A stretch of DNA of 64,000 bases from Stromatinia cepivora (Eukaryota > Ascomycota > Leotiomycetes > Helotiales > Sclerotiniaceae). The stretch is from positions 1,053,001 to 1,117,000 of the forward strand of contig RCTD01000004.1 of assembly GCA_014898415.1 (NCBI GenBank), given 5' to 3'. The notes under the pieces are model-generated. The model saw only the letters and a program-made list of their open reading frames with translations. It was not told the origin of the DNA and searched no databases. Of the stretch, positions 22,928 to 34,511 are shown one piece after another (the stretch's first letter is position 1; every line of letters begins with the position of its first letter). The position numbers and the translations under genes were made by a program.

Positions 22928-24600
22928 TTAATTGCGAGGTTGGGAAATTGTGGGCAGCACATTGTTCATAATTGGAATGATAGAGGATTTTTGGTTGTAG
23001 ATATCAGATAGAGGCTTGGGGTATACATAATGTGGATTATAATTAACATCATTTAAATATCGGCCTTGCGTTTAAGAGCGAATACTGCCTAGGGAAATGG
23101 AACCTCGAAAATTGGCTTCCTAGGAAATTCTCCTTTTTCCTTGCCCCTTTCATATGCATGTGTTATTAGGCGACAGTCAACTCATAATGCTGTTATGTCA
23201 ATTTGGTCAGTTTACGCCCAACAATAGATTGTTCACTCCATATACCCGTCTCCCAATTGATGCATGCTTTAGATTTGATTGCGGGGGAGGAAGGAAAGGA
23301 GAGAAAAGGGAATCGAATTTCGAGGGGTGAGAAAGAAATTGCCTGTAATGATATGTATTTCCATTTACCTCGTTTACTAGTTCGTTTATTCATTCCCTTT
23401 CACTGAATCTCCGGTGTAGATAATAGCCGAAATTTGAATCACCTGGTGAATGTATGAATTTCGTGAATCTTTTCGGTGGAGCAATAAACCGATACATTCT
23501 TTAGCTTACAACCATGCACGAGGATCAAAGACGGAGCGAAGCAAATATGAAGAGAGATCTGCGCTATGGCTGTTAATATACCATTGCCTGCAATCGTATG
23601 TATTTCAGTCTGCCCAAGTCTACACTCTTCCACATAATCCTGTAGGAAACTCCCATCTATCTCATTATCGTCCATATTCGAATGCAAAGCAACCTAACCG
23701 AGCCATCGTACATCTTCAAACATGAGCTCTAATCTGTACCGAATCTTCCTTCTAACAATAATACCACCAAATGCACAAATCCATCTTGACTAAACACTTA
23801 TTCTCTAGCACCACGCATCAACATAGTCCCCTCAACTCCACACTCTCGTATCTAAACAAGCTTTCATCTCTGTCTCTATATCTATAAGAAGTTTGTTAAT
23901 GTCTTGCAAGTAATGACTAGAGCAAGTACCTGGTCGCAGTTGAAAGAATCATCACTCCATTGATGCAATCTCTGAAAGCAGCCAGTGGCCCAGCACCAAG
24001 CCAACACAGCCTGATCCACACAAATACTAAATTACAAAATGCAGTCGAGTCGTACCAAGATTCCTGTTGTATTCGTTTCTAGTGACCAAAGTACGTATCA
24101 TTCAGTCACCGGTAATAATCGCTTCCGGCTGTTCGATGCCGTAAAGAAGAAACGAGTTTGGCTGGCACATGCGTTGATAAACCCCATTTCCGAGTATGAT
24201 GAAGACGCCGAGAAAGACGGTAGTGAAAAGATCGAGCATGGTAGGCTTGACGCCGGCGTGATTGAATAAAGTTTGATGTATCGATGATTGTTGGGAAATA
24301 GGAGCCAAGGACTCAAATATCTCTTCGTGCTTGTATCCGGGAGAAAAGGCCCTTCTTCGTTGGCATAGCTGGAGACCAATGATTCTTGATGTATCACATG
24401 CCAGCGGCTGTAAGATTAGCATGGATTTAGATATCTGATCCTGTACTTGATTGCCAATTGAGAATTAATTGATGGTAACACGGGTGGGTGACGGATTCTG
24501 TGTATCATGACAAGTGTTGTACTGTCAGGTAAGACGAACTTTTGTGCCGTCGATAACCACTTCGACATCAAACAATCAGAATCGAATCGGAGAGGGAATA
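22928..24600. other. Intergenic region, no confident gene
   Basis: Between the end of YPP1 and the carrier fragment. Overlapping short frames at 23193-23406 and 23439-23725 look random. The only candidate is the minus frame at 24102-24422, listed separately. Confidence 0.45.
24102..24422 (-). CDS. Doubtful small membrane protein
   Basis: A 106-residue minus-strand frame. The second half starts with a Met inside KPTMLDLFTTVFLGVFIILG and contains one plausible membrane segment, then ends IEQPEAIITGD. The first half looks random, so if a gene exists it may start at the internal Met or use an intron. I do not recognise it. Confidence 0.2.
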   Translation of the reverse strand: MLILQPLACDTSRIIGLQLCQRRRAFSPGYKHEEIFESLAPISQQSSIHQTLFNHAGVKPTMLDLFTTVFLGVFIILGNGVYQRMCQPNSFLLYGIEQPEAIITGD

Positions 24601-24993
24601 TTAAGAAACAGCCTCATAGGTATGCTGTGGTGCAAATATAGGATTTAATATCTTCGTCACAGCTTCCGCCGTTGTGAACAAAACACCACCACTAAACACC
24701 ACCCGTGATAATCTCATGACTGTCCCTCTCCAAAAGGCCTTCACACCCCCATCTTTCATTACACCAACTATAGCTTGAGTGGTCGTGGTTACTCTAGAAG
24801 ATTGACTTCTCGTTTTGATTGTATCAAAAGGTTGTGTAGCCAAAGTTGTGATAACCCCCGCCGCTGCCCCATTCGCAAAGTTCACAACAGTATTCTGTGG
24901 AATCTCCCGTGAGACCTGGAAATCCTTGATAATATTGTATGAACCCATCCTAAACGATAACATCGGCAGTCGGCAATCAGCCGTCATCCACAA
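24601..24993 (-). pseudogene. Truncated mitochondrial carrier (SLC25) fragment
   Basis: About 130 residues covering only the last third of a mitochondrial carrier. RMGSYNIIKDF (end of repeat two) is followed by repeat three with the signature QPFDTIKTR and later KDGGVKAFWRGTVMRLSR, then a short C-terminus. The wording resembles tricarboxylate/citrate-type carriers. The upstream 330 bp up to the kinase gene shows nothing like repeats one and two, although TTTAG just before GATGGGTTC looks like an intron acceptor (an old exon junction). A functional carrier needs six helices, so this is most likely a 5'-truncated remnant. A distant first exon cannot be excluded but would have to lie beyond the neighbouring gene. 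Confidence 0.7.
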
Positions 24994-25319
24994 ATATGAA
25001 TATCTTCTGAATTGTTAATTGAACAATGATAACAATTTGGTATGTCAATACAATGGTGCAAATGTCCGTTTGCTAATCACTCCCGAGGTCAACGCCGAGC
25101 AGGTAGTATAAATAGTACATCAATATAATCATGAGCAAAACACCTAGCTAGCTGTCGGGATATTATTTGTACAGAAAGCACACGCGCAATGCTCACAGCA
25201 AACACATGAAGCAACAAACTCCTTTCCTTTTTGTATTCCCCCAAACCGTATCCTCCGTCCAGGTTCAACGCTTCGAAACTCCTGCAAACTACCTACTGTC
25301 ATCAAAGAGCAATCATTCA
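24994..25319. other. Short intergenic gap, nothing seen
   Basis: Separates the carrier fragment from the 3' end of the FHA kinase. It is AT-rich and non-coding in all frames I read. Confidence 0.5.
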
Positions 25320-27721
25320 TCAAGCCTTCATGACTTTCTCTTTTCTGACCATATTAACCTTGTCCATGAAAGCCTTGGCCGAACAAAACCTAGTTAAAAG
25401 CTGTGAGGCGGCATCGTGAATTCCTTGATTGGCAGGATCTGTTTCTTTTCTTGCTCTCGCATCATTTAAGGTGCTTGAACAAGCATTATTAGCTTTACTA
25501 GAAGATGTAAGGTGACTTTGAAAATTTCCTATCGCTTTCTGGTTCATTCCTGTTTCGCTCATATCCTCTGATGTCCTATAGCTGGAATTCGCACTGTTTG
25601 CTATTTGTTTATTCACTAAAGCTGTGTGACCTCCAAATAAATCACCGCCAGCAACGGATTTCACCGGAATTTGATCTGTACTCCTTGCGCTGTGTCTAGG
25701 TACGTTCTGTTGTAACTCAGCGTCCATGAAGGATTCTCCAGACTCTTTCAGATCGTCAAGTATCCGTCTGCGTTTCGCCATCTGCGGAGACCTTGACTGC
25801 AGATGGCGGTCAAGGTTGAAGTAGGGCGACAGAGAAGCGTCAGGCAAGCGTTTTCGACGAACTGAGCCAACTCCTTCTACTACCGGCGCCACATATCCAG
25901 GTAAATATTCTAGAATATCTCCGTCGCCTCGTGGTCTCCAAAATTGTGTAACTCGCGCATATGCCTTCTCTATTGCAATGGAAGCAGGAGGTTCCTTGTA
26001 CCATGGATGATTGACTGTTTGAACAGCAGTCATGCGTTGTCCTGCATCAATAGCCAAAAGTCCCCGCAGGAATGAACGAGCTCTCGTGTGAAGGTAAGAC
26101 CACTTCTGTGCTGCCTCTTTTTCATCGGACGAAACAAAGTTCTTTGTAGCTTCAATCTCTTCGAGTTGGGACAACCGACCTCGAGGAATTGCGCTCTCAC
26201 CAGTGAGCAAACTCCATGTCAATATTCCGAATGACCACATGTCCGCTGCTGTCGTATAGCCACGACTTAGACTCAGATCGGAACTTACAATTTCACTGTT
26301 ACAGTCAGTACAAACTTTTATTAACTGTCATTTCCAATGATAACTTACGGTGCAACATAACCCTCCGTGCCTACGGAAGAGAAAAGTCTGCCGGTTGATT
26401 TGTCTGTGTGGTTGGCAAGACCAAAGTCTGTAAGAATGACTCGAGATCCAACATCGGTGTTTGTGATGAGAATGTTCTCCATTTTTATATCCCTGTGTGC
26501 GATCCCTTTTGAATGAAGATATTCCAGAGCTAGAGCGATTTGTCTCGTAATGAGGCGGGCATGTCCGTCTCCAAGCCTATTATCACAAGAATCGAAGTAG
26601 GTGTATAAGTCTCCTGCTGCAGCAAGTTCTGTGAACATATATCTAAATGATAGTCAGAAGCGAAAATGAACATGTCATACTCAACTTACAGTCTGTCGTT
26701 GGAGAGAAAGGCTTTCTCGATGCTGATGATATTCGGCTATGACCCATTAGTCTTGATCAATTAAACGAAAGAATTATTGACTGAGTGAGGCGGCTCCGAC
26801 TTACATGATTAAGTCTGGAAAGTATGCAAACCTCTCGTAGGTATGTTTTCCTCATCAAGTCGGCATCATATTGCTGATTTGATTCCGTTTGGCTTTGAGA
26901 GCCGGGAAGCGCATGTCTTGAGGAGCTTAGTTTAACGACTTTACAGGCTACTTGCTTTGATGTGCCAACACGATTCGCAAGGAATACTTCTCCAGCAATG
27001 CCACTACCAAGAACATGGTTGGAGATTGTAAAGCGATCTCGGAAGTACTAAACAGATTCAGTTAAGATGCAGAGAGATACCGGGAGGAGATCATGAGATG
27101 ACATACCTGAAGTTCAGCATCAGGCAAAGACATATGGGATGTCATTCTTGACCTTGGTTGGTTAAATCGAAACTTCCAGTCGGGCCGGATCTCAATCAAG
27201 TCTCCATCAGCGAGAAGATGTCCAATTCTTTCATTACCAAGTATTCCAATCAATACATCATTCACATAGGTACCATTCATGGATTCAAGGTCCTCGCAGT
27301 AGATTGAAGGAGGGTAGTCATCCAGTTTTTCTGCGTCATATATGATAGCGTAGATGCGAAATTGTTGCTTGGAAACAATGATGCTATCAATGGAAAAATC
27401 ACTAAATTTTTAGCATTTAATTGATTGGTTGAAAGAAGCACATACCATTTCGGGTCCCTCCCTACACGAAGGAAGCCTTTAGTAGAAATAGGAATGGCTA
27501 TATAAATCCATCAGATAGTGAAAATTGACATGATGAAAGGATTACAAACTGAATTTTTGACCAGTTTGTGCGTTCTCATGACTGAGCGTTGCGACGGGAT
27601 AACTATCGAGATCATGTGTCACCTTGTCATGGGACTTCATGAGAGATTGCTCAATGTTCTCAAGATGGTTTTGATGGTTTTGACCACTGGGCTTGTGAAT
27701 AAAGTCTGCCGCCTCCATCAT
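25320..27721 (-). CDS. FHA-domain Ser/Thr protein kinase (Rad53/Chk2/Mek1 family)
   Basis: Seven exons: 27550-27721, 27446-27476, 27107-27401, 26805-27047, 26690-26736, 26349-26642 and 25320-26295, joining to about 685 residues. An N-terminal FHA domain shows FLRVGRDPKCDFSID and ESMNGTYVND. The kinase domain shows GSGIAGEV, ACKVV, HRDIKMEN (catalytic loop), DFGLA, an APE split by the last intron, and ADMWSFG. Long inserts follow the VAxK strand and precede the RARSFLRGLL helix, and a C-terminal tail carries the basic stretch AKRRR. FHA plus kinase is the layout of checkpoint and meiotic kinases acting on chromosomes. Exons 3-7 are firm. The first intron (27477-27549, GTTTGT...AAAAG) uses weak sites, so the exact N-terminus is uncertain. 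Confidence 0.85.
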
Positions 27722-29201
27722 GATCCGAGGGTCTTAAAAAGTGAATATGAGACAGATGTGGAAAAATAGGATTTCATATCAAGCAATGGATTATAGATTT
27801 AGAAGTATGAGAGAAGGTAAGGAGATAAAGTGAAAATGAATATTTGAAAAGTTATGAGATTGGATGATGTTGGTCAAGTCAAGTAAGTGTTGGCATTGGT
27901 TCCAACGCTCAAATATATGCGGTGATTCACATCATCACAAGAGAAATAGTAGATGTAGAGGACTCAGTAGGAAACGACGACAGTTTTCAACGTCAAAAGT
28001 TCGTTTTGATACTATTCAAGAAATGACGGTAAGGAAATATAAATTAAAATATTTGAAGAGCGTTGAAGAGCGTTGAAGTTAGGAAGGTGAGGAATAAATA
28101 TTTTAAGAATATGAAATTGTGACTCGAAGAATTAATACTTCATCGTAGGCAACCTTGATTATGTAAAATGGAGAGATTTTCCCCTTTTTGGTGTATCGTA
28201 TCACCTTGCTTCGTTTTCGTTTTCACTTCTCTCAAAACCTGCTCATCTTTCTTGGGAAGGAACGAAGGGGTGACCTACCCTGAGTTTAATCAACACGTGC
28301 CTTGATAGATGGAACATCGTTCATCAACCAACTACCTTGGGAAGAATCCGGATTTATGTAGTCTCAGGTAGTATACATTTGGGAAAGTTTGGATAAATAA
28401 TCGGATCGATGTGAAGATGTATCTTCGGATTTGTTCAATTACTATGAACATTGTGATATATATTTATAGTTAGACCCAACTTGGCGCTTCTTTTCCATGA
28501 CGAAGCCTCTCGTGTCCGTACTAATGAGACTTTCGACTGTTTAAATACACATAAGATACTGAGGATTTTATTTTGACGGGTTCTCAATAAAACTTTCGAA
28601 GATTTACTATGCTCGAGGGGTGAGTATCTCGACGGATTCATCTTTGTGAGCTCACTGCCTATAGATTTCAGCTATAGAGATTGGAATCTTCATTCCATCT
28701 CTCATTATGACAAAGATAGGTTTACAATTGGGAACATCGTTTGCGAGTGGACAATTTTTTCCCATGGGAGAGATCACAGCTACGCTTTGCAGGCTTGTAC
28801 ATTGAATTTCATTACTGAAAGATGAAATCTCTTGTCCCAGTAGGTAGGTAGATATACCAGTGCCTATAGAGCTTTTGATTGTTTGAATGTATATGAGAGA
28901 TTGAGACTGCTGTTTTGGTGGTTCTCGGATAAATGAGATTCTTTAGATGCTTGAATTGATATGAGATATTGAGAGGGCCTGTAGGTATCCGAACCTTCTA
29001 CCTATGTTTCCTGGGGTCGGGCCCGACCAAATTGTTTAACATCTTGAGAATAATAGGTGGGCAATCATGTGACTAGCCCTAAGATGTCCAATTGCGCTAA
29101 ATTAGCTCAAAAGCTAAGCGAGATTGACCACCATATCTGCAACTTCAATCAACAGAATTATTCTGTTTTCCCTCACCATCTCCATATAACTCATATTCAA
29201 T
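27722..29201. promoter_or_regulatory. Divergent region between FHA kinase and RPL41
   Basis: About 1.5 kb. A diverged direct repeat of roughly 78 bp occurs at 28525-28602 and 28868-28945 (shared GACTGTTTAAAT..ATAAGAT..TGAG and GGTTCTC..ATAAA blocks). Pyrimidine-rich sequence precedes RPL41 (about 29170-29201), as is usual for ribosomal-protein promoters. No further gene is seen. Confidence 0.45.
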
Positions 29202-29578
29202 ATGTAAGTTTGAATCCCTCTATTCCTCCTTCAATTATCCTTAAGAATGCGTTTCATGCTCTTGAAAGCTATTGATTCATCACAATCAACCTCTTACCCC
29301 TTATTTCTACGAAAATCACTTATTTTGCCCCTCTTCTCCACCCCCGACACTTTCACATCAACAACTTCAAGTTCTTATAACTAACAACTGTCTCCAGGCG
29401 TGCTAAATGGCGCAAAAAGAGAACTCGGAGATTGAAAAGAAAGCGCCGCAAGACTCGTGCCAGATCGTAAGTTTTCGTGTTTCCCCTTTGCTCCAGATCG
29501 AAGATTTGCTTGCAAGCGTTCTTCGTTGTGGCGTAAATTCCTCCGTTGATCATTTACTAACCCCCCTATAGCAAGTAA
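29202..29578 (+). CDS. RPL41: 60S ribosomal protein L41 (eL41), start codon split by an intron
   Basis: Three exons: 29202-29203 (the bases AT), 29398-29466 and 29572-29578. Introns are 194 bp (29204-29397, GTAAGT...ATAACTAAC...CTCCAG) and 105 bp (29467-29571, GTAAGT...TTACTAAC...TATAG). The spliced frame is exactly 25 codons plus stop. It reads MRAKW followed by an almost purely Lys/Arg peptide ending RARSK, the invariant length and wording of eL41, the smallest ribosomal protein. The first intron lies between T and G of the ATG. Because of its size it appears in no ordinary frame search. The sequence match is so characteristic that identity is near certain; the split start rests on the splice signals and perfect phase. 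Confidence 0.93.
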
Positions 29579-30478
29579 ACAACTCAAAACAACTCGATCT
29601 CGATTCCCCTTAGCTCTCGAATCATACCATCATGACAACTTAACCTCTTTTCGAGTGCGCCATCTCTCGCACCAACGTCTTCACCTTTTTCAGCATTTCA
29701 GTATTCACCAACAAGTTCGGAGTCTGCGCTTCGTTCATCGGCGGCTGGGTGTTCAAGGAAAGAGCAGTATGGTGACGCGCATTCATTAGCAAGTGGTAGA
29801 ATGATTTTGAAAGGAAGCAGGATCGGTCAACAATGCTATGTCGATTTGTTCATTGAGGGTTTATGAACTAAGAAGCTATGGGAAAGAAGCTGCCTTTGAT
29901 GCTGAATGCCTTTATGACTTCCAACCTGATAGGAATGAATAAGAAAAAACTGAAGTTCTTCTTCACATGTCTTCTTTGCACAATGTGAATTGTCTTAAAA
30001 GTGACTGTACACCCTGCTTGCTCATGCTACTACAATTCAAAATGTCTAGCGTCGTGCTTTGTATGCTACTGTTGATATACTTTAAACTTCCCCGCATGTT
30101 AATAGTAATAAACGCTGCCGATTGTTGTGCAGAAAATGAGGCAGACGAGTTTATCTTCCCCAGTATACGGGAACGAAGATTGAGAACGAAGTTGCGTGCT
30201 AATGATCTCCAAATCCACCTCCCTCCACTTCGCTCTCAAGAAATACTTTCGACTATTCTACTGAGAATCTCTATTAACAGTTCCATTCGTAAATTAGCAG
30301 AATGAAAAGCTGATGTTGTTTGTCACAAACACCAGCCACAAGCCTCCATCTCAGCCACAAGCCTTGGCAAAAAGTCGGAGAAAAAAGTTTCCAATTGCCG
30401 ACCCTTCCAAAATTTTATCTACTCGAGTACTTTGCGACAGAACTGGACGGCTTCATACAATCTTTACTACAATAAAAA
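29579..30478. other. Intergenic region between RPL41 and RPA49
   Basis: 900 bp. A GC-richer island at about 29640-29773 reads as an exon-like peptide (SFIGGWVFKERAVW before a stop) that I cannot assign. The remainder is AT-rich with random frames. Confidence 0.4.
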
Positions 30479-31962
30479 ATGGCGGACAACATTGAGAAGA
30501 GTAAGAAGCGTAAGAAGAACGCTGATGGATCCTCGAGACCAACCAAAAAGGTTGCAATCGAGGGTGACAGAAATGTTAAGATTTCTCTGAAAGATTGTGA
30601 TGAATGGGCACCTGTGGTTGGTATGTTTTTCCTTTTGGAGTAGGAGAACTATTGTGGTCTCAAAACGAGTGATCACGGCCATGGTAAGCTGACTCTCAGT
30701 AGCATCAACTCCTGGATTGGCTATGCCAGCATCTACATCACTTCAACCATTTACAAAGCCTCGCAAGAATGCCCCCCAACGACCAGGACGTAGCGGAGTA
30801 ATTGCTACAACAGAAGTCCTTCTCCATTCCTCAGAACACCCAAAACTTGATTATACAGCACGAGAGGAAGAAGCAGGTGGATCAGATACATTATTGAAGC
30901 ATTATGTGGGTGTGTACGATCCAAAGACAGGGAAATTAGAGGTTATGGAAGCGCGAAAGATGGTGGTTCGTGGAAGCGTTAGAGCACATCAAGCTACGGA
31001 GGCAGAATTCGCGAAACATGTATGTCTACTGCGAAATTTATCAAGATAGATGCTAACAAGGCTCCCTACAGACTATCCGGGAGCTTCGAAACAACCTTGG
31101 AGAGACTTTCGGTACTAAGAAAGCAAAGAAAGCTATTGCCTCTGTCACCGAGAACGCCATCTCAGCGAACAAAGGCTCAAGATTACTCGCAGATGGTGCC
31201 AAACCTGCGAAGTTGGATGCTGTAAAATCAGCTATCGTTGCCTCTATGGCAGAAGCTACATCTAGCATGGCATCCAGGAAAGATCTTGAGGAACAAGCGG
31301 ATGCAGCTAAACCACGACCAAAAGCAGACCTTGCTGCGAAAGACATCAAAGATGTGTATACGGTGGACAGTCTCATTGGAAGTGACATTTTCAAGTCGGT
31401 GCCGGTTTTGGAATGGGAGCAATCAGTCAAAGCAAAGAAGAACATCACTACCAATTCGAGATATGTGTCGGCGAGGATCGTCACTGCAGCTACCGCAGGC
31501 GTTAATAAGCTCAGAGTCTTACGATACCTCCTTCTTTTGTTAGATTTACACATGGCCTCTCGACCAATGCGAGGCGGTAGAATGTTGCCCAAGCGCGAGG
31601 AAATGAAGACAAAGTTGGGTGACAACCTACCCCAATCCGTCATTGAAGATATTCGACGCAAATACTCGGACGCCGGCGTAATGTCAAAATTCAAGTCTGA
31701 TCTTCTGATCACTCACGTGTGCGCATTAGCCTGTCTAGTCGATAACTATGAAGTCGATATGTATGATCTTCAGTTGGATTTGAAGTTGGAGACGAAAGAT
31801 ATGACTCAATATTTCAAGGAGATTGGGGCTAGGGTTGTGGGACTTCCAGAGGCAAGGAGGAAGGCATTGGATTTGGACAAGGCGACTGCCGCACAAAGGA
31901 GGACAGCGAAGTTAAAGTTGCCACTAGATTTCCCAAGGGTACCCTTTGGAAGGAGAGGATAA
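30479..31962 (+). CDS. RPA49: RNA polymerase I subunit A49
   Basis: Three exons: 30479-30620, 30700-31019 and 31072-31962, with introns of 79 and 52 bp, giving 450 residues. The N-terminus is Lys-rich (MADNIEKSKKRKK). A dimerisation part resembling the A49/A34.5 module follows (LLKHYVGVYDPKTGKLEVME). The C-terminal half matches the tandem winged-helix region (for example LRVLRYLLLLLDLHMASRPM and MRGGRMLPKRE). A49 pairs with A34.5 on RNA polymerase I and aids initiation and elongation of rRNA synthesis in the nucleolus. It lies 0.9 kb downstream of RPL41 on the same strand. Confidence 0.92.
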
Positions 31963-33863
31963 GTGTCGGGAATAGACTAGGCTGATGATTGCTATTGGCG
32001 AAGCGGAGTAGGACTTCTTAAGATTGAAAATGGAGATAATGAATTTTATGGCTATTAATAATACCTAGGTACAGTGGCTTGTTTATGAATCTTCTTGCCT
32101 CCCAAATAATGCGAATCTCGAATCCGATTGATAACAAATATTTGGATTAGGACATTCTGAGCCTTTGAAAGATCTAATGACGGGACAATCCAAGATTAGA
32201 ATGTTCCTAATCATGTGAGATACTCAAACGATGCAGGGCATTTACAATCTCCCGGGCCTATGATACTTATAGACGTTGCAATAAGCGGATGGGGCAAGTG
32301 CCTACTTTGAAAGTACTGAGCCAATGTACACCGATGTCCCCCGATGTGCGACAATGTCCAAAACCTTCCTGTACAATGGATTCGCACCCACGATTCCTCT
32401 GAAAATCTCCAGGGCCTCGGTGGAAACCCCAATACTTCCTCAACACCCCGCAACTATGCCGTTTTAAGGTCTTGATAACATTAAACATACCTCGAATCAT
32501 CGGAATTCCTCCTCCCCTGACGCCGAAGATAACCCACTCTTGTTTCTAGCTTTTGCCAGGATCCCTCCTTTTGGTGCCGAAGACAAAGGGCAATATGCTA
32601 CTTTTAGTTTTCTGTCGATATTCTTCTCTTCGATACTATGTTTCTGGCTTTTGTTGATGGCTCGTGTCGGAATACAGAGAAGAGGGAAATTTTCCGGGAT
32701 GGGGTTTTAATTCAAGGTTTTCGGGAATGGAAAATTTTAGAATTGTAGTGAAGTTTTTGGTGATGGTGTTTGTGGTGCATAAAATGAGAGTTCAAATTAT
32801 GGTGTTGTGGTGTTTGGGACAAGATTTCAAGTTATGATGTTTTGATGATTTGGGATGGGAGTTCAAGATCAATTCTTGATTGCATTGTGTTTATGCTATC
32901 TGGGACAAGAGTTGTATAATGTTATCGATGGTGTTGATGGTGTCGATGGTGTCGATGGTGAGAAGGATGGGAGTTTATTTTATGGTTTCTCTCTCAAGGA
33001 TGTGGGCCGTGATTTGAATCGTGAAGGAGCGCTGAAGCTCTGAGGGAAAGAGGCCCTGAAGGAGCAGATGAGCTTGAATAATGGTGCTTGCAAGGGGGCG
33101 GGGAAGGGGCTTGAATATTGAGCCTTCGCAGTGGTCCCCGATTCACTAGCCCTCGACTCATGACATGCGACCTTCGGCCTCACGATATATAATCCACGAT
33201 CCTGCGATTTTTACACTTTACGAACCACGAACTTTATTAATACTTCCAAGACCTAAAATCACGATTTGTGTCCTAAATTTTGTCATATATTGGATTTGGT
33301 TCCGAAGGACACTATAAGAAGCACAGGAGTTTCTTATGTGAAACGTTAGAAATATGATGTGGGTGTTGCTTGTGGCTAGGATGGTCAAAACGATGGAGAC
33401 ATGGCATGGTGCTTGTAATGATGCGACGACAGTTTCTTGTGAATGACAGTGGTCGAGAGAATGGGAGAGGTGAAATTAATAGATGGTAGACAACAGCCAG
33501 CCACCACTGGACTCGCGGTTACAATTGGTGGAAGTGGAAGTGGAAGTGGAAGTGAAGGTGAAGGTGGCGAAGATGATGGATGGCCACTTGATGTTGAAAA
33601 CGGGAATGGGACTGCGCAATGGTGAATAGAAGCTTTTTCAAGAAAGAGGATGTAGACAAAGCTACGAGGACTGTCTCGGTAATGATGCCTCGGGCAGGCT
33701 GTTTGGTTTGAATTGGCTATATAAGTCCTCTTTAACCACTTCCACGAACTCAAGGTAGTTAGAGAGATATCAAGCTCCAATCGCCCCTCATATACCACCA
33801 CAAAAGGTATAACCGAGACCGCCGAACACACAAAAGCACCGTTTCAAATCCCAGGACATTGCC
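31963..33863. other. Intergenic region, no confident gene
   Basis: 1.9 kb. Contains a 9-bp repeat GATGGTGTY (about 32929-32958) and a (GGAAGT)n microsatellite (about 33530-33556). The 148-residue minus frame at 33385-33831 is mostly low-complexity sequence opposite that microsatellite and is not called. Minus frames at 32211-32500 have no recognisable content. Confidence 0.45.
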
Positions 33864-34511
33864 ATGGAGTCATCATACCACAGCAGACAGAATACCACCA
33901 AAGACGGGAAAACACAAAATCCAAAACTCGGAACAGTGTGTTCGGTGTACCAGTTGTCAAGCACTTTCACCGTACCGCATAACACAAGACAACATCAAAA
34001 ACGGCGACCACGCAAGAGTACAAAGCTCAGAACGCTGTTCGTGATACCCAGTGATAAAACCGGGAGATCAGATCATACAAAAGCTGGTGGTGTGTGCCAG
34101 GCTCGTATACCTACGGGGGGAGCCTCAAAAGCAGCTCACCAGGGCACCTTGGCTGATTATGATTGGCGCGAGAAAGCGACACCTGGGCAACACATCTCCA
34201 CGACAGCTCGAATTTACAAGGTCTTCAAGACTCGACCATTGCGCCATTTCTCTGAATTATTGGCAATGATGTTTTCGGTTCTCGTTACCCCATCTCAGCT
34301 TTCGAAAGACTCTCGCCGATTTTCTAATTGCACAATACTTTCCAAAGCCATACCAGTTGTGCTTCCAAACCTCAACATGCAGCGAAGTTGCCTATCGATA
34401 TCAGAGAAGTCGCAACAGATGCATCAAAACACACCCTTGTGTCGAATACATTTCATTTCCAGTTCAAGTGCAACATTCAAGTACTATTCCTCGTTCAAAC
34501 TTGTCTTATGA
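33864..34511 (+). CDS. Hypothetical ORF, doubtful
   Basis: A 215-residue open frame, longer than most chance frames here. The predicted protein is polar at the start and shows no domain, signal peptide or repeat. There is no splice-site support and composition is unlike the recognised genes. It may be a chance frame or a lineage-specific gene. Confidence 0.25.
   Translation: MESSYHSRQNTTKDGKTQNPKLGTVCSVYQLSSTFTVPHNTRQHQKRRPRKSTKLRTLFVIPSDKTGRSDHTKAGGVCQARIPTGGASKAAHQGTLADYDWREKATPGQHISTTARIYKVFKTRPLRHFSELLAMMFSVLVTPSQLSKDSRRFSNCTILSKAIPVVLPNLNMQRSCLSISEKSQQMHQNTPLCRIHFISSSSATFKYYSSFKLVL

Noticed and set aside
33385..33831. 148-residue Pro/Ser-rich minus frame
   Set aside because: Much of it is the translation of a GGAAGT microsatellite; there are no splice signals, domain or signal peptide.
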